From Bryopsis sp. KO-2023 (lineage: Eukaryota > Chlorophyta > Ulvophyceae > Bryopsidales > Bryopsidaceae), in the NCBI GenBank assembly GCA_030272585.1, contig BSYQ01000003.1:1116001-1180000 (forward strand): a stretch of DNA of 64,000 bases, read 5' to 3'. The position numbers and the translations under genes were made by a program. The notes beneath the pieces were generated by a model. That model worked only from the letters and a program-made list of their open reading frames with translations. It searched no databases and had not been told where the DNA came from. Shown here piece by piece: positions 48,201-57,586 of this stretch (positions are counted from its first letter, which is position 1; every line of letters begins with the position of its first letter).

Positions 48201-50249
48201 AAACGCATGACAATGAGTTATATATGGTCGCTCAAAAACCAGTTTTTGCTTCTTTGGGATATTTGATCAGGCGGCAATGACTGCTGGCATGTTAACTTTG
48301 CCATTCAAAGGTGATATTGTACATTATGAGTAATTTTTCGACTCCTTGTTCAATACACAAGCCAAACAAGTAGAATTGGACATGTCCCCACCTCGAGATC
48401 AGCTTGCTCGTGCGTGGTTCTGATCATTTCGTTGACTTTCGCAGCCGCTGTTCGGCTTTCCTCCACGATCCTGACCGTCATGAAAATGGACACCAGAATG
48501 GACCCCACCAAAACGCACATGATCAAACCCACAGCCACCAGGGTGTGCAACTGCGAACGAAGCATCCTTCGCACCCTGCGGTCCAATCGGCACAATCCTG
48601 CAACCCACCACATGTTCAAATCCTGAAATCACAAGCGATGCCTCCAGTGGAACATCAAAACTGAAATGGAAAACAAAACGGCTGGATCCTTAGCTAAAAT
48701 TCAACTGCAAAATTCTTATTTCATTTTATTTTTTCCGCATCTGCTCACCTCTACCGAAGATCCTCGAGTATTTCCTGGATCGCTTTTTCCGCAGGGGGGG
48801 CTTCTCTGAAAACGCATCGCTGGCACCCCCGCTTTTGGGGCTGGGCGGATTCGAACCATCCTGAGAGTCGCTCATGGAGTCGCTGTCGCATCGCTTGATG
48901 TCAGCCTCCGCAGGCTTCCCCCGGCTGAGGTACATGTGCGAAAGCACATACACCAGGAGAGCCAGGCCCACAGCCGAAAACGTGGCGACGGAAGAAACCA
49001 GGAAGCTGGCCACCAAATTCCACCTCCAGGATTCCTGAACAACCCCACAGAGAAAATCATAGGTGGAAAAACCAAAATCGTTAGTGTAGATGCAAGAATC
49101 ATTCACATGCAAGCGAAGCGGCAAGGAGTGGTGTGGATTTGGTTCTGTTTTTTTTTTTTAATGCACAAAGCTTTGGTATTCAGCAGGGATTGTTGAGTTC
49201 TCTAACCTTGACTTTGCTGATCAAAGCGTAGAGCATCACTGCTCTGAACAGCCAGCCGATGATGAACCCGGAAGTCAGACCAGATTCCTCCGATGCTCCC
49301 TCGTTAGCTTCCAGAGGAAGCATCGACTCGTCCTCCTCCTCCTGAGAGCAACATTCCACACAATCAGCAAAAAATTTCCCAGCTTCCCACAGCTGGATGC
49401 TAGGAGCTGTCTCTACTGGGTCTGACAGGTGCCCTTGAACCAACATCAAATTTTCACCCTCTTGGTGATGGTGGCCGCTGAACTTCAGAAAGTGGACGAG
49501 AAAAGGCAAGTCAATCTTTGTGAATGTCGGAAAGATTGTCATTAAATCCTGCATGGATGCTAACCTCCTGCTCTTGTTGCTGCTGCTCCTCCTCCTCCGG
49601 TTTCGCCACAGGTGGTTTGCTTTTGGGAAAAGCAAAACCTGAGCCACCCCCCACCAGGGACTTCACCGGCAGCAGCAGCAGGAGCGACAGACACATCCTG
49701 GGCAGCGACCTGCATAATTCCACAGCAGTTACTTTGTCAGCATCCAGGGATTTTTCGAGCTTGCATGGCCTTCGTCCTAATTAAAAAAATCATATGGTCG
49801 TTGTGGAGGGCCCAGTCCCTGCGCTCATCCGCGCGATAAGAACGAGGATTTGCACGCGTTTCGGAATTAAACCGTGATCGCTGACTAAAGCAATACGGGA
49901 CATGTCTTGACGCGGTTTGACGACTGACGACTTTGTTCAGGGCTGTTGGCAAGGTGCTGCACTGTTCCCTGCAGGGGCCAGCCAGCTTGATGAGCTGCGA
50001 GGAAACGCATGTGATGGACTGGAGGACTCACTTGCACTTCAGCTCCGCGTCAAGGTAAGCGACGATGCGAACCTTGAGGTCCCTCAGAGCCCCGGAAAAA
50101 ATAAAGGCCCAGAGGATGGGAGCCTGGAACGCCGACAGCACATTCCAAACCCCCAACAGCACCAACCCTCCGACAATCGCCACCGCATTTCCGCAAGCAT
50201 AAAGGGCGACGGAGGCGTATGCGGATTCGCTGTTGAAAACCCTGTCCAT
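45270..50249 (-). CDS. TMEM245: TMEM245 / AI-2E-transporter-like membrane protein
   Basis: Eleven exons in coding order: 50032-50249, 49565-49709, 49207-49341, 48755-49034, 48392-48597, 47823-48101, 47402-47583, 46893-47055, 46133-46708, 45673-45904 and 45270-45310, 818 residues with all phases matching. At least eight membrane helices are seen. N-terminal ones include AVAIVGGLVLLGVWNVLSAF and LVAVGLIMCVLVGSILVSIF. A large middle part (exons 5-8) is helical and charged, coiled-coil-like. The C-terminal part (exons 9-10) has the AI-2E/TMEM245 hallmark: LLPLVPIWVIAMPAALQLF ... GSVPYLTALGIVGGIYTF..PLQGAILGPMLLALLSVAYKL. The protein ends STKR. Bacterial relatives export small molecules or Na+; the eukaryotic substrate is unknown. 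Exon 3 could begin further 5' in the same frame at an alternative acceptor. It is head-to-head with WDR55. Confidence 0.85.
47764..47790. repeat. (CA)n microsatellite in an intron
   Basis: An uninterrupted CA run of about 13 units inside a TMEM245 intron. Confidence 0.85.
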
Positions 50250-50581
50250 GGTTTCACCTCGCGCAAAGGACGCTAACTGCAGTAAGACTGGATATGGACG
50301 TCTATTCCTATCCCTCGATACAACTCTTGCGTCGCAGCAAACTCGAGCACCCAGAAACGTAACCCGCACATCCGGAAAAAGCTGGTGTTAAAAAGCCAGT
50401 CCACTGTACTTTTTCTGTTGGGGTCGGAAGATACGAGGTTGACCGGTCCCATGTCTGACTGACGACCCAAACGCAATACAGTGCGGCGGTTGTTTCTGGC
50501 GCGCGTTGACTTGCTTTTTGGTTTTCAGCGCGTGGGCGACCGAAAGGCAGTTTCCGTCGCTCTTTATAACGGTGTGACAAA
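50250..50581. promoter_or_regulatory. Divergent promoter of TMEM245 and WDR55
   Basis: 332 bp between two start codons on opposite strands. It is moderately GC-rich with no clear TATA box; individual elements were not identified. Confidence 0.45.
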
Positions 50582-52325
50582 ATGAATCAATTCGCCGTGA
50601 CGGGGCAAAGCGTGACGAGCAAGATCACGCTTCGACACCAGCCAATGGTAAGCGACGTTTTGAGAAGATGTTGGTCAAGATCGGCGCAATCCCGTCCCAA
50701 CTGACGGTCGTCTTTCGGTGTGGAAGGACCTTGACTTCCATCCTGGCAGCGAGGTGCTGGCGGTGGGGATGGTGAACGGAGCTTTGCAAATGTACCGCTA
50801 CTCCAATGCGGTCAGTGACGAGGAGGAGGAGGACGTCGGCGGGCAAGCTTTGGGGGCGTCGATATACTACAAGTGAGAGCGGAAATCTTAAGTTTTTGCC
50901 AGACAAAAAATGTTGCGCTTGGACACTGGAGATGACAAAGATATAGGCGGGTGGCCCAAAAAATAAAAAAAACTGAAGTATGAAAGAACAAGAAAGGACT
51001 CCTCAAGAAGAAAGAACCAGTTTTTCAAGGCAAAATCGAACAATAACGTTTTTCCAAAACAATAAAGTGCTCTTTAGTGTCGTTTTTTTTCCTTTTTTTT
51101 CTGTATAATCGAGGGACTGCTTAGTGTTCTTTTTGGTGTTTGGGAAGAGCAGATCAGGTGGCTAGCAAAAGAGCACACAAAGCTTCTTGCAGGGCGCTGT
51201 GTTTCTCTGGGGATGGGACTTCGCTGTTTTCTGGATCTGCCGATGGTGGCTTGAGAGTAACTGACGGAGCGACCGGAAAAAAAATCGTGGGAATTTCCAA
51301 GGCGTGCGAAAATGGTATCAGCCGATTGCTGGCCATAAAAGAGAACTTGGTGGTGTCAGGGGAAGACGATGGCTGCATCAAGGTAAAAAAAAAACTGACT
51401 TCTCGTCTGAAAGAGATTGGCTACATGCAAAACTCCTCCTGCAAAAAACCTCTTGCAAGCACTCGAATAGCTGTAACAGAACTCCTCCTCGGCGAGGCCG
51501 TCAAGCTCCCTCTAACAATTTTGAGTGTGTGTGTCAAGTTTTCGGGCGAAAATTTTTTCTCCGAAGAAGAATGGAAAGGGAGTATCAGTTTTTTTTTGTG
51601 ATCTGCAGCTGTGGGATGCTCGACAAAGGCACTGCTGTGGAGAAATCCCAGACCTTGACGATTTCGTCAGCGACATGGCTTACAAGGCCAGCGTGCATTC
51701 CCTGGTGGCATCCAGCGGAGACTTGACCATCACCATAAACGACCTTCGAAAATTCAAGTGCATAGAGAGCTCCAATCCTGAAAACTGCTGCGACGAGCCC
51801 CTGTGCGTGGAAGTGATGGACGGCGGAATGAAGATCGTGGCTGGCCTGCAATCCGGAAGGGTGACAGTGTACCCTTGGGGTAACATCAACTTTGCCAACG
51901 AAGTGCTGAAAGGCCATCCGGATTCGGTCGATGCGATCGCTAAGTACGATGAGGAAACGATCATTACGGGGTGTGGGGATGGGGTTATAAGAGCGGCGAA
52001 AATCGCACCGAAGGGTATTGTGGCGACCATCGGGCAGCATGGGGAGGATGATTCGATCAGCAGAGTGGCGATCGGTCATGATTTCTCAGTACTGGGGTCG
52101 ATCGGGAATGATGATGCTGTCAGACTGTGGGATTTGACCTTTCTGGAGAAATCGGCTAAAGAAAAGGAAGCTCAACAAGAGGATTCTGACGAAAATGATG
52201 AGGATAGTGATAGCGATGGGGGGAAAGGGAAGAAAAAGAGGCGGAGGCGGCTGACCTCAAAGGAAAGGAAAAGGAAAAGAAAGGCAGAGAAAATTGCCGT
52301 CCCTTCTTTCTTTTCAGATCTGTAG
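50582..52325 (+). CDS. WDR55: WDR55-type WD40 protein (rRNA processing)
   Basis: Four exons: 50582-50647, 50727-50872, 51148-51382 and 51609-52325, 387 residues. It forms a WD40 propeller: LDFHPGSEVLAVGMVNGALQMY, the repeat HKASCRALCFSGDGTSLFSG, then DDGCIK|LWDARQ split cleanly across the last intron, then GLQSGRVTVYPWG, GHPDSVDAIAKYDEETIITG and GSIGNDDAVRLWDL. The C-terminal end is acidic (QQEDSDENDEDSDSD) followed by a strongly basic stretch (KGKKKRRRRL ... KERKRKRKAEK) and SFFSDL, the usual WDR55/yeast Jip5 ending, which suggests nucleolar targeting. Family members act in pre-rRNA processing; the plant WDR55 also binds DDB1. The first exon (22 codons) is less secure than the rest. Confidence 0.9.
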
Positions 52326-52452
52326 GTACCAGATGGATGTTTTAGTCGGAACCTTGTTCGAGACGATAGGTAGTGTGAAGTGTGAGTTTGGGCAACTCTT
52401 TTTTGGACCTGGGCAGTAATTTGGCAGTGGATGAGTATGTGGTGTAGAAAAC

Positions 52453-53094
52453 CTAGAACTGGGAAGAGTGAGGAGTGGCACTCAGTAGCTCTGTACGGAG
52501 TTTCCATGAAAGATTTGTAGTTTTTAACAGCATTGGAGTAATGCTGTAACACCACTTCATCGAATCCTGATCCTGCATAGAAGGCACGATTGTGTCAAGT
52601 TTGCATTGATGTCGCTCTGTCTCAAGCTGCAGCGACTCCAAAAACTTCCACTCCGTCTTTGTTTGGTGGATCGCGCGTTTCCTCCGTCGAATTCCGCGAA
52701 ACGTTCTGAAAATCCCTGGAGAGCGTTTATCGTTCGCGTTGAACAGGCACTTGGAGAGTGTGGACGTCCGACTTTTTCGTTGTGTAGAGAACGAACGGGT
52801 AATGGAAAGTTGCTGCGGGGAAAAGAGGAGGGAAGTTAGCGCACGACCAAAGGGGGGATAGCCAGCTTGTGGACCTAACCAAAAACATGTTAGTGCACGA
52901 ACGAGGGTTGCGACGCGAAGTGCCTTGTGATTCCTACGAATGCGGCTTTGTGGTGAGAGTAACACCAGCGTGACTGCGGCGCCGAGTACCTGGTAGCGGC
53001 TCTCTCGCGCGAACACAGGAGAAGAGCGAGTTTCCGTGGAGTCGAAGTCAGGCAAGCTCATGAATAAAGCGATTTGCTCACGCTTCGCCGACAT
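52453..53094 (-). CDS. Hypothetical protein, tentative
   Basis: A two-exon model, 52990-53094 and 52453-52812, gives 154 residues starting MSAKREQIALF. The intron (CAG|GTACTC ... CCCGCAG) is a multiple of three, and the frame is open through it, so an unspliced 220-residue product is equally possible. The protein is basic and Ser/Thr/Arg-rich (TRSFSTQRKSRTSTL), with no motif recognised. It is convergent with WDR55, ending 128 bp from its stop. Composition could also arise by chance; treat as a candidate only. Confidence 0.3.
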   Translation of the reverse strand: MSAKREQIALFMSLPDFDSTETRSSPVFARESRYQVLGAAVTLVLLSPQSRIRRNHKALRVATLVRALTCFWLGPQAGYPPFGRALTSLLFSPQQLSITRSFSTQRKSRTSTLSKCLFNANDKRSPGIFRTFRGIRRRKRAIHQTKTEWKFLESLQLETERHQCKLDTIVPSMQDQDSMKWCYSITPMLLKTTNLSWKLRTELLSATPHSSQF

Positions 53095-54050
53095 ACTTCG
53101 AGGAGCTGCACGCACTCTGATGCGCTATGTGAAGAAAGCTTGGGTTTCTGGCAGGGTGTGGATGTGGCACGTTTGCATGTCTGACGTTTTGCGCCGCACA
53201 TCGGGGCGCCATCAATGACAGCTTTCTGGACCTGGTTGAAATCGCCCAACGAATCGCGAATCGCCTCTCCTTTCCCAGGGCTCCGAGGTAACCTGCGCCT
53301 GGGTATCGTTACCCCGTGATACCCATGATACCCATGATACCCCCGTGATACCCAGCCGATACTGACTCCATATCGTCCATATCGTCTCAATTATTTCCTT
53401 GCCTGGTTTGGTATTATTTTCCTGTTGGCGGTGTAGCACTCGACGAGGGCTGTCTGAACGGCATGCACTGGGTTTAGCTCCCTCGTGATATCTATCGTCG
53501 CGGTTTCGGAAGATGTCGTTCGCCCGCAACGCTTCCCTTGGAGACGTCAGTACCACTCCTTTTTCGAAAGTGGTTTGTCCTTCGTTTTGAAGACACATAA
53601 ATTCTGTTCGTAGGATCGTGTTACCAATTCGAGGAGGGGACTTCAGTGCATCTCGTTGGTCTTGTCGTTGCGTGAGCGTGAGGTTTGTATAAATGCATTT
53701 TAAAACACTGGTTCGCTTTTTGAGAGAATAGTTGCAGGACTTCACCACCTTGTTTTTGTTTCTCAGTTTCCCTCATGAGGAAAGGTATAAATCCTTACCA
53801 GGTAAATATGACCTCGTTTTAGTTGAAATGCCAGGGGTCCCCTGCATTGATTGATTCCACAGACAATGCGTGCTGACAAAAGTGTTCCAGAAAGTTTCCC
53901 TTTCATATTTCGTGGAGGGTTCCATGCGAAATGCTGGTGGCAAATTGGATAGAGAGATTCCTGGGAGTGTGAGTGTTTTGGAGACCTCAATGGGTCTTCT
54001 ACCGCCTAGAACTATTGGGATCGTTCCTTTCAGTGGAATGATAAACAGAA
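53095..54050. other. Intergenic with short minisatellite
   Basis: No gene is accepted. A + frame at 53870-54160 looks mildly protein-like (GGKLDREIPGSVSVLETSMG) but has no partner or motif. The 178-codon minus frame at 53212-53748 runs through the minisatellite and is rejected. Confidence 0.35.
53312..53355. repeat. ATGATACCC minisatellite
   Basis: Four to five adjoining copies of a roughly 9-bp unit (GTGATACCC / ATGATACCC), partly degenerate. Confidence 0.65.
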
Positions 54051-54209
54051 ATGAAAAACCACAAACGGCTCCAGTGTTTTCTCAAGGGACTTCTTATGCC
54101 AGACGGGAAAACGGATTGGGCAGAACTTGTGACACTAATCCTCTCGAGCATGTCGAATGAGTTTGTACCAGAGTTAGGGGCAGGAATGGAAGTTGGAGTT
54201 CACCCTTTT

Positions 54210-54217
54210 GCAGAGAG
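54210..54217. repeat. Left 8-bp target-site duplication
   Basis: GCAGAGAG directly abuts the left terminal inverted repeat; an identical copy lies at 55181-55188. An 8-bp duplication is the signature of hAT transposases. Confidence 0.85.
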
Positions 54218-55180
54218 CAGAGCTGGGCAGTAACCCGTTTGTAACGCACCGTACCGTAACGCACAGGGTCGGTACAGTAACGTGTCCGGTCGGTGCACGC
54301 ACCGACCGGACGTTACAACACGTTGCACACGTTACAACAACGACCCAGTCGGTACAACAACGTCCAAGTCCGGTACAACAACGATCCGACGTTACTGTAA
54401 CGCCAAAGCGTTATTGTAACGCAGTACGTTATCAGTAACGTCTACACCGGCTGCTACAACGTCCGCACCGAGGCAAGACGTTACAACAACGATCGATTGC
54501 GTTACGTGTAACGATAACACGTTACAACAACGGCCAGGTCGGTACAACAACGTAATGGCGTTGCAGTAACGTCATGTGGATGACGTACAAAGTAACCCCC
54601 GCAGGGTCCCGAGAACCCAAGGGAACCCAGTGGGATTCGAACACCGTACCGCACGGTGTCGAGTCATCTACACTGAGCGCTAAGCCAAGTGGACCACGAT
54701 GATTTTGTGGTTGTTGCAATAATATACCCTAATTTCACAGAATTACAAACAGATTAAGGTATATCATCGCCACAGCCACAAAGTCATCGTGGTCCACTTG
54801 GCTTAGCGCTCAGTGTAGATGACTCGACACCGTGCGGTACGGTGTTCGAATCCCACTGGGTTCCCTTGGGTTCTCGGGACCCTGCGGGGGTTACTTTGTA
54901 CGTCATCCACATGACGTTACTGCAACGCCATTACGTTGTTGTACCGAACGTCGTACTGTCTGTGTCGGTACAACAACGTCAGTGACACGTTGCAACAACG
55001 ACCCGATGTTGGGTGCCGGTCGTTGGCGATAACGTATCGTACCGATCCAGTACCGATGTTGTACCGTACCGTAAAAAAAATTCGTACCGTACCGTACCGT
55101 AATGACCCATTACGGTACGGTGCGGTGCGTAACGTGTCGTACCGTACCGTAGGGGGTCGTTACGGTACTGCCCAGCTCTG
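54218..55180. mobile_element. hAT-like non-autonomous foldback MITE, 963 bp
   Basis: The ends are CAGAGCTGGGCAGTA and its inverse, 15 bp perfect, starting with the CAG.G..GGGC pattern common among hAT elements, and they are flanked by identical 8-bp duplications. There is no transposase frame, so mobilisation would need a partner elsewhere in the genome. The outer regions are packed with copies of GTTACAACAACG, GGTACAACAACG and CGTACCGTA words. The centre is a long inverted repeat (listed separately). The intact duplication and terminal repeats suggest a fairly recent insertion. Confidence 0.88.
54539..54947. repeat. 172-bp inverted repeat with tRNA-like arms
   Basis: Arms 54539-54710 and 54776-54947 are almost perfectly complementary (one clear mismatch near the inner end), with a 65-bp loop that continues the palindrome imperfectly. 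Each arm contains a tRNA-promoter-like pair of words: TTGGCTTAGCGCTCAG, similar to an A box, and about 50 bases later GTGTTCGAATCCCAC, similar to a B box. Between them is a small hairpin, CACCGT..ACGGTG. A proper cloverleaf could not be drawn, so this is tRNA-like and not a tRNA gene. Confidence 0.75.
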
Positions 55181-55188
55181 GCAGAGAG
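55181..55188. repeat. Right 8-bp target-site duplication
   Basis: GCAGAGAG, identical to the copy at 54210-54217, directly after the right end of the element. Confidence 0.85.
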
Positions 55189-55724
55189 TACACAGGGACC
55201 CTTGTCAGGAAACTTCATGCTGGTCTATTCCCAGTGAATTAGCATCACCCCTGGGTTCCCCTCGTAAGTCAAACCTCAGAAGATTCAATGGGCTTTCGAT
55301 ATGTTGATCTCTGTTGATCCAAAGGGAGAGGCAGAGGCAGTGGGGGTTAGCCAGGTGAATGCTGCTTCACCTGTGGAATGTTCTGATCAAATAGAGAGGG
55401 GTTGTTGACAAGGAGCATGTGGCAGAAAAAAAAAGGAGCTGAAGGAAAGGAGTGAAAAGCAATTATTCCATCATGACATGAGCAGGAATCCAGCACGCAT
55501 TGTCACCCAGAAACACCTGAGAGGACATACGCATACAAGAGACAAGGAGAAAAGAAGAGAAGTGTAACGGTTGGCTATCGCAGCACTCGAGCTGGAACTA
55601 CAAGAGTAGTTGCCATGCTTCCTGCAGCTGAAAAAGAGAAGGTTGCAAGAGTGCAACGTGTAGGAGCAGCGTGCGAGAGTGCGGCGTGTAGGAGTGCGGC
55701 GTGCAGGATGGATGCAGTGTGCAG
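55189..55724. other. Flank between MITE and tandem repeat
   Basis: No gene is supported. From about 55,640 a degenerate form of the following GTGCAG-type repeat begins (GTGCGGCGTGTAGGA words). Confidence 0.4.
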
Positions 55725-55867
55725 CAGTGCAGAGGTGCAGAGGTGCAGAGGTGCAGAGGTGCAGCGGTGCAGAGGTGCAGAGGTGCAGAGGTGCAGAGGT
55801 GCAGAGGTGCAGCAGTGCAGAGGTGTAGCGGTGCAGAGGTGCAACGGTGTAATCGTGCAGCGGTGTA
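55725..55867. repeat. 8-bp tandem repeat GTGCAGAG
   Basis: About 17 head-to-tail copies, with variants such as GTGCAGCG and GTGTAGCG toward the right. Because 8 and 3 share no factor, all frames read an 8-residue repeat; the minus strand gives APLHLCTS-type peptides. These are by-products of the DNA repeat and are not annotated as coding. Confidence 0.85.
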
Positions 55868-56128
55868 ACACCCTTGGAGCCACGATTGCAACCAAGCTCG
55901 ACGGAGTTTGATGGATGATGATATGGCAGCCATCAGAGTCGAGTTGTCGATTGGATGTGTGAATTCTTATGGACGTTCACAGTTGAGGTGGCGAGGAGAT
56001 GTGTGAATTCCTAGTGAATAGTGACACGTCGACAGGGAGAAGGGTTTGATGCGCTGTGACGCTAGGGTATAAGAGTGTGGAAGGAAAAGGTCGTTGTATC
56101 TTCTTTATAACTTTATTCTTGTAAGGAA

Positions 56129-56447
56129 TGATACCGGAATCAACGGTTATGGTAGTCCCAGCAGCGGAATAGACATGGACTATTCCCTGCAGCAGAATCA
56201 ATCTGACTGGACCACGGTCTACCAGCCTGGAATGGTGCCAGCTGTGGACCGCGTCCAGTCAGGACCTCATTCTGATCCCCATCATACATGTGTGGTCATG
56301 CACGGACCCAAGTCCGGATGACCTGGAATACGGTTAACCACGATTCTGCCCGCGGGACTAGCCCAGCAGACTATAAGAACCCGAGTCCACAGTTGTGGAC
56401 TACCCCAGTTATTTTGACGGAATAGTCTACTCAGAATCACCATATCA
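56129..56447 (+). mobile_element. 5' LTR of an older retrotransposon
   Basis: A 319-bp interval that begins TGAT and ends ATCA (inverted ends), with a TATA-like CTATAAGAAC at about 56370, 76 bp before its end. Two bases later comes the primer-binding site. No second copy of this LTR is in the window, so it is defined by structure and by its parallel to the LTR at 57328-57569. Confidence 0.55.
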
Positions 56448-56449
56448 AC

Positions 56450-56464
56450 TGGTTTCGGAGCGAA
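56450..56464 (+). other. Primer-binding site of the older element
   Basis: TGGTTTCGGAGCGAA, beginning TGG two bases after the LTR. The identical 15 bases occur at 57572-57586 in the same position of the younger element. The complementary tRNA was not identified. Confidence 0.6.
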
Positions 56465-56611
56465 CCTCTTTCCTCTGTTCGACTACGCACCGTGCATGGA
56501 CCACGCACAAACTACCGACCAGCCTACCGCGGAGTTTTGGGCATACTACTACCAAAAAGTCTGTGCCTCCTACGGGACTAGCGGAGACTACGCAGAAAGC
56601 GTCGGGTCTAC

Positions 56612-57327
56612 AGATGGACAGACAGATGATACCACACCAAGCTCAGTCCGACCGGATGTCTATATCCGAGGGGGAGGAGTACTACGAGGATCCCCCTATG
56701 GAGGAACCACTACCAGTTCCAGTGAACGTTCAGAATGTTCAGAACAACGTTCTGTACAATCACCACCAAGTCGAGATCAACAACCAGCACCAGGAAATAT
56801 TGGAGCAGAGTGCGGAAGAAGTGCATAGGCTACGTGGCGACACTCACGAGTGGGCGACGCGGACTGAGACCGAACTGACAGCAGCCTTGGAGGAAATACG
56901 CCAGTGGGTACGGACTACTCAAACTAATGGAGCCCGGGATAATGTTCTCAGGCTTGAAGAGTTACGACAGAGTCTACTGGAGGAGATGGCGCAGCACCGT
57001 GAAAATACCCATGACCAAGCTCTTCGAAGCGAAGAATGCGTCCTGCAGGCCCATGAGAGACTCGCGGAGAGAATGGACCGAAAGGCGGAACATTTGGTGG
57101 ACCGCGCGGACCGTTTCGAGCGCAAGGTGGAACTTGGCGAAGTGGAAACGAAGACTACGGTGGAGGACTTGGTCCACAAAATCAGCAAGATACCGAAGCA
57201 TATTCCGCCCCAGAACGTGGCAGCATGGCCAGTGAACACTGTGGTCCAAGATCCACACGCGGCCCAGGTCGAGGCGGAGAATGCAGGTGGACCACCAATT
57301 CCACCAGCCCAGGTGCCACCACCGCTG
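56612..57327 (+). pseudogene. Truncated gag-like ORF of the older element
   Basis: The open frame, which could start at the ATG at 56612 (MDRQMIPHQAQSD), encodes an acidic stretch (EGEEYYEDPPMEEP) and then a long charged coiled coil (about 150 residues: EEVHRLRGDTHEWATRTETEL ... RMDRKAEHLVDRADRFERKVE). It breaks off in a Pro-rich segment (PPIPPAQVPPP) exactly where the LTR of the younger element begins; the stop codon lies inside that LTR. Position after an LTR and primer-binding site makes Gag the likely identity, though no capsid or zinc-knuckle motif is reached. No protease or polymerase of this element is present in the window. Confidence 0.6.
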
Positions 57328-57569
57328 TTATGACGTCACACGCGTGTGTCACGGTGTGTCGCCACGTGTACATGTGTGTCGCCACGTGTGTCACCTGTCG
57401 TGACACATTTGCATCTGTCCCCACACGGTGGTAGCAGGGTCCAATCACCAAGTATGGTGATTGCTACCATGTGTACTAGCAACGCTCATAAAAGGCGTTG
57501 GTACACTCTCTTTCAAGGTTTTGGTTTGAGAAAGACTTTCACTGCCACTGAAAGTCAAGTAGCACAACA
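57328..57569 (+). mobile_element. 5' LTR of the Ty3/gypsy element
   Basis: A 242-bp interval beginning TGTT and ending AACA, with a TATA-like CATAAAAGG at about 57488, 80 bp before the end. GTGTGTC and CGCCACGTG words repeat in its first half. The five bases before it (ACCGC, 57323-57327) would be the target duplication, but the other copy lies outside the window. Confidence 0.7.
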
Positions 57570-57571
57570 TT

Positions 57572-57586
57572 TGGTTTCGGAGCGAA
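57572..57586 (+). other. Primer-binding site of the Ty3/gypsy element
   Basis: TGGTTTCGGAGCGAA, two bases after the LTR, identical to the site of the older element. Confidence 0.65.

Larger units (their letters stand above)
54051..55237 (+). pseudogene. Short ORF interrupted by the MITE
   Basis: A frame begins at 54051 (MKNHKRLQCF), runs through PDGKTDWAELVTLILSSMS and reaches the element border at 54217. If the element and one copy of its 8-bp duplication are ignored, the same frame continues from 55189 (TQGPLSGNFM) to a stop at 55235-55237. This suggests that the insertion broke a coding sequence of unknown kind; the surrounding DNA does not show further exons. The frame may itself be part of an older repeat. 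Confidence 0.35.

Noticed and set aside
53212..53748. 178-codon minus-strand frame
   Set aside because: It includes the ATGATACCC minisatellite and has no recognisable motif.
55575..55933. Two overlapping minus-strand frames rich in APLHLCTS repeats
   Set aside because: They are the translation of the 8-bp DNA tandem repeat, open in every frame.
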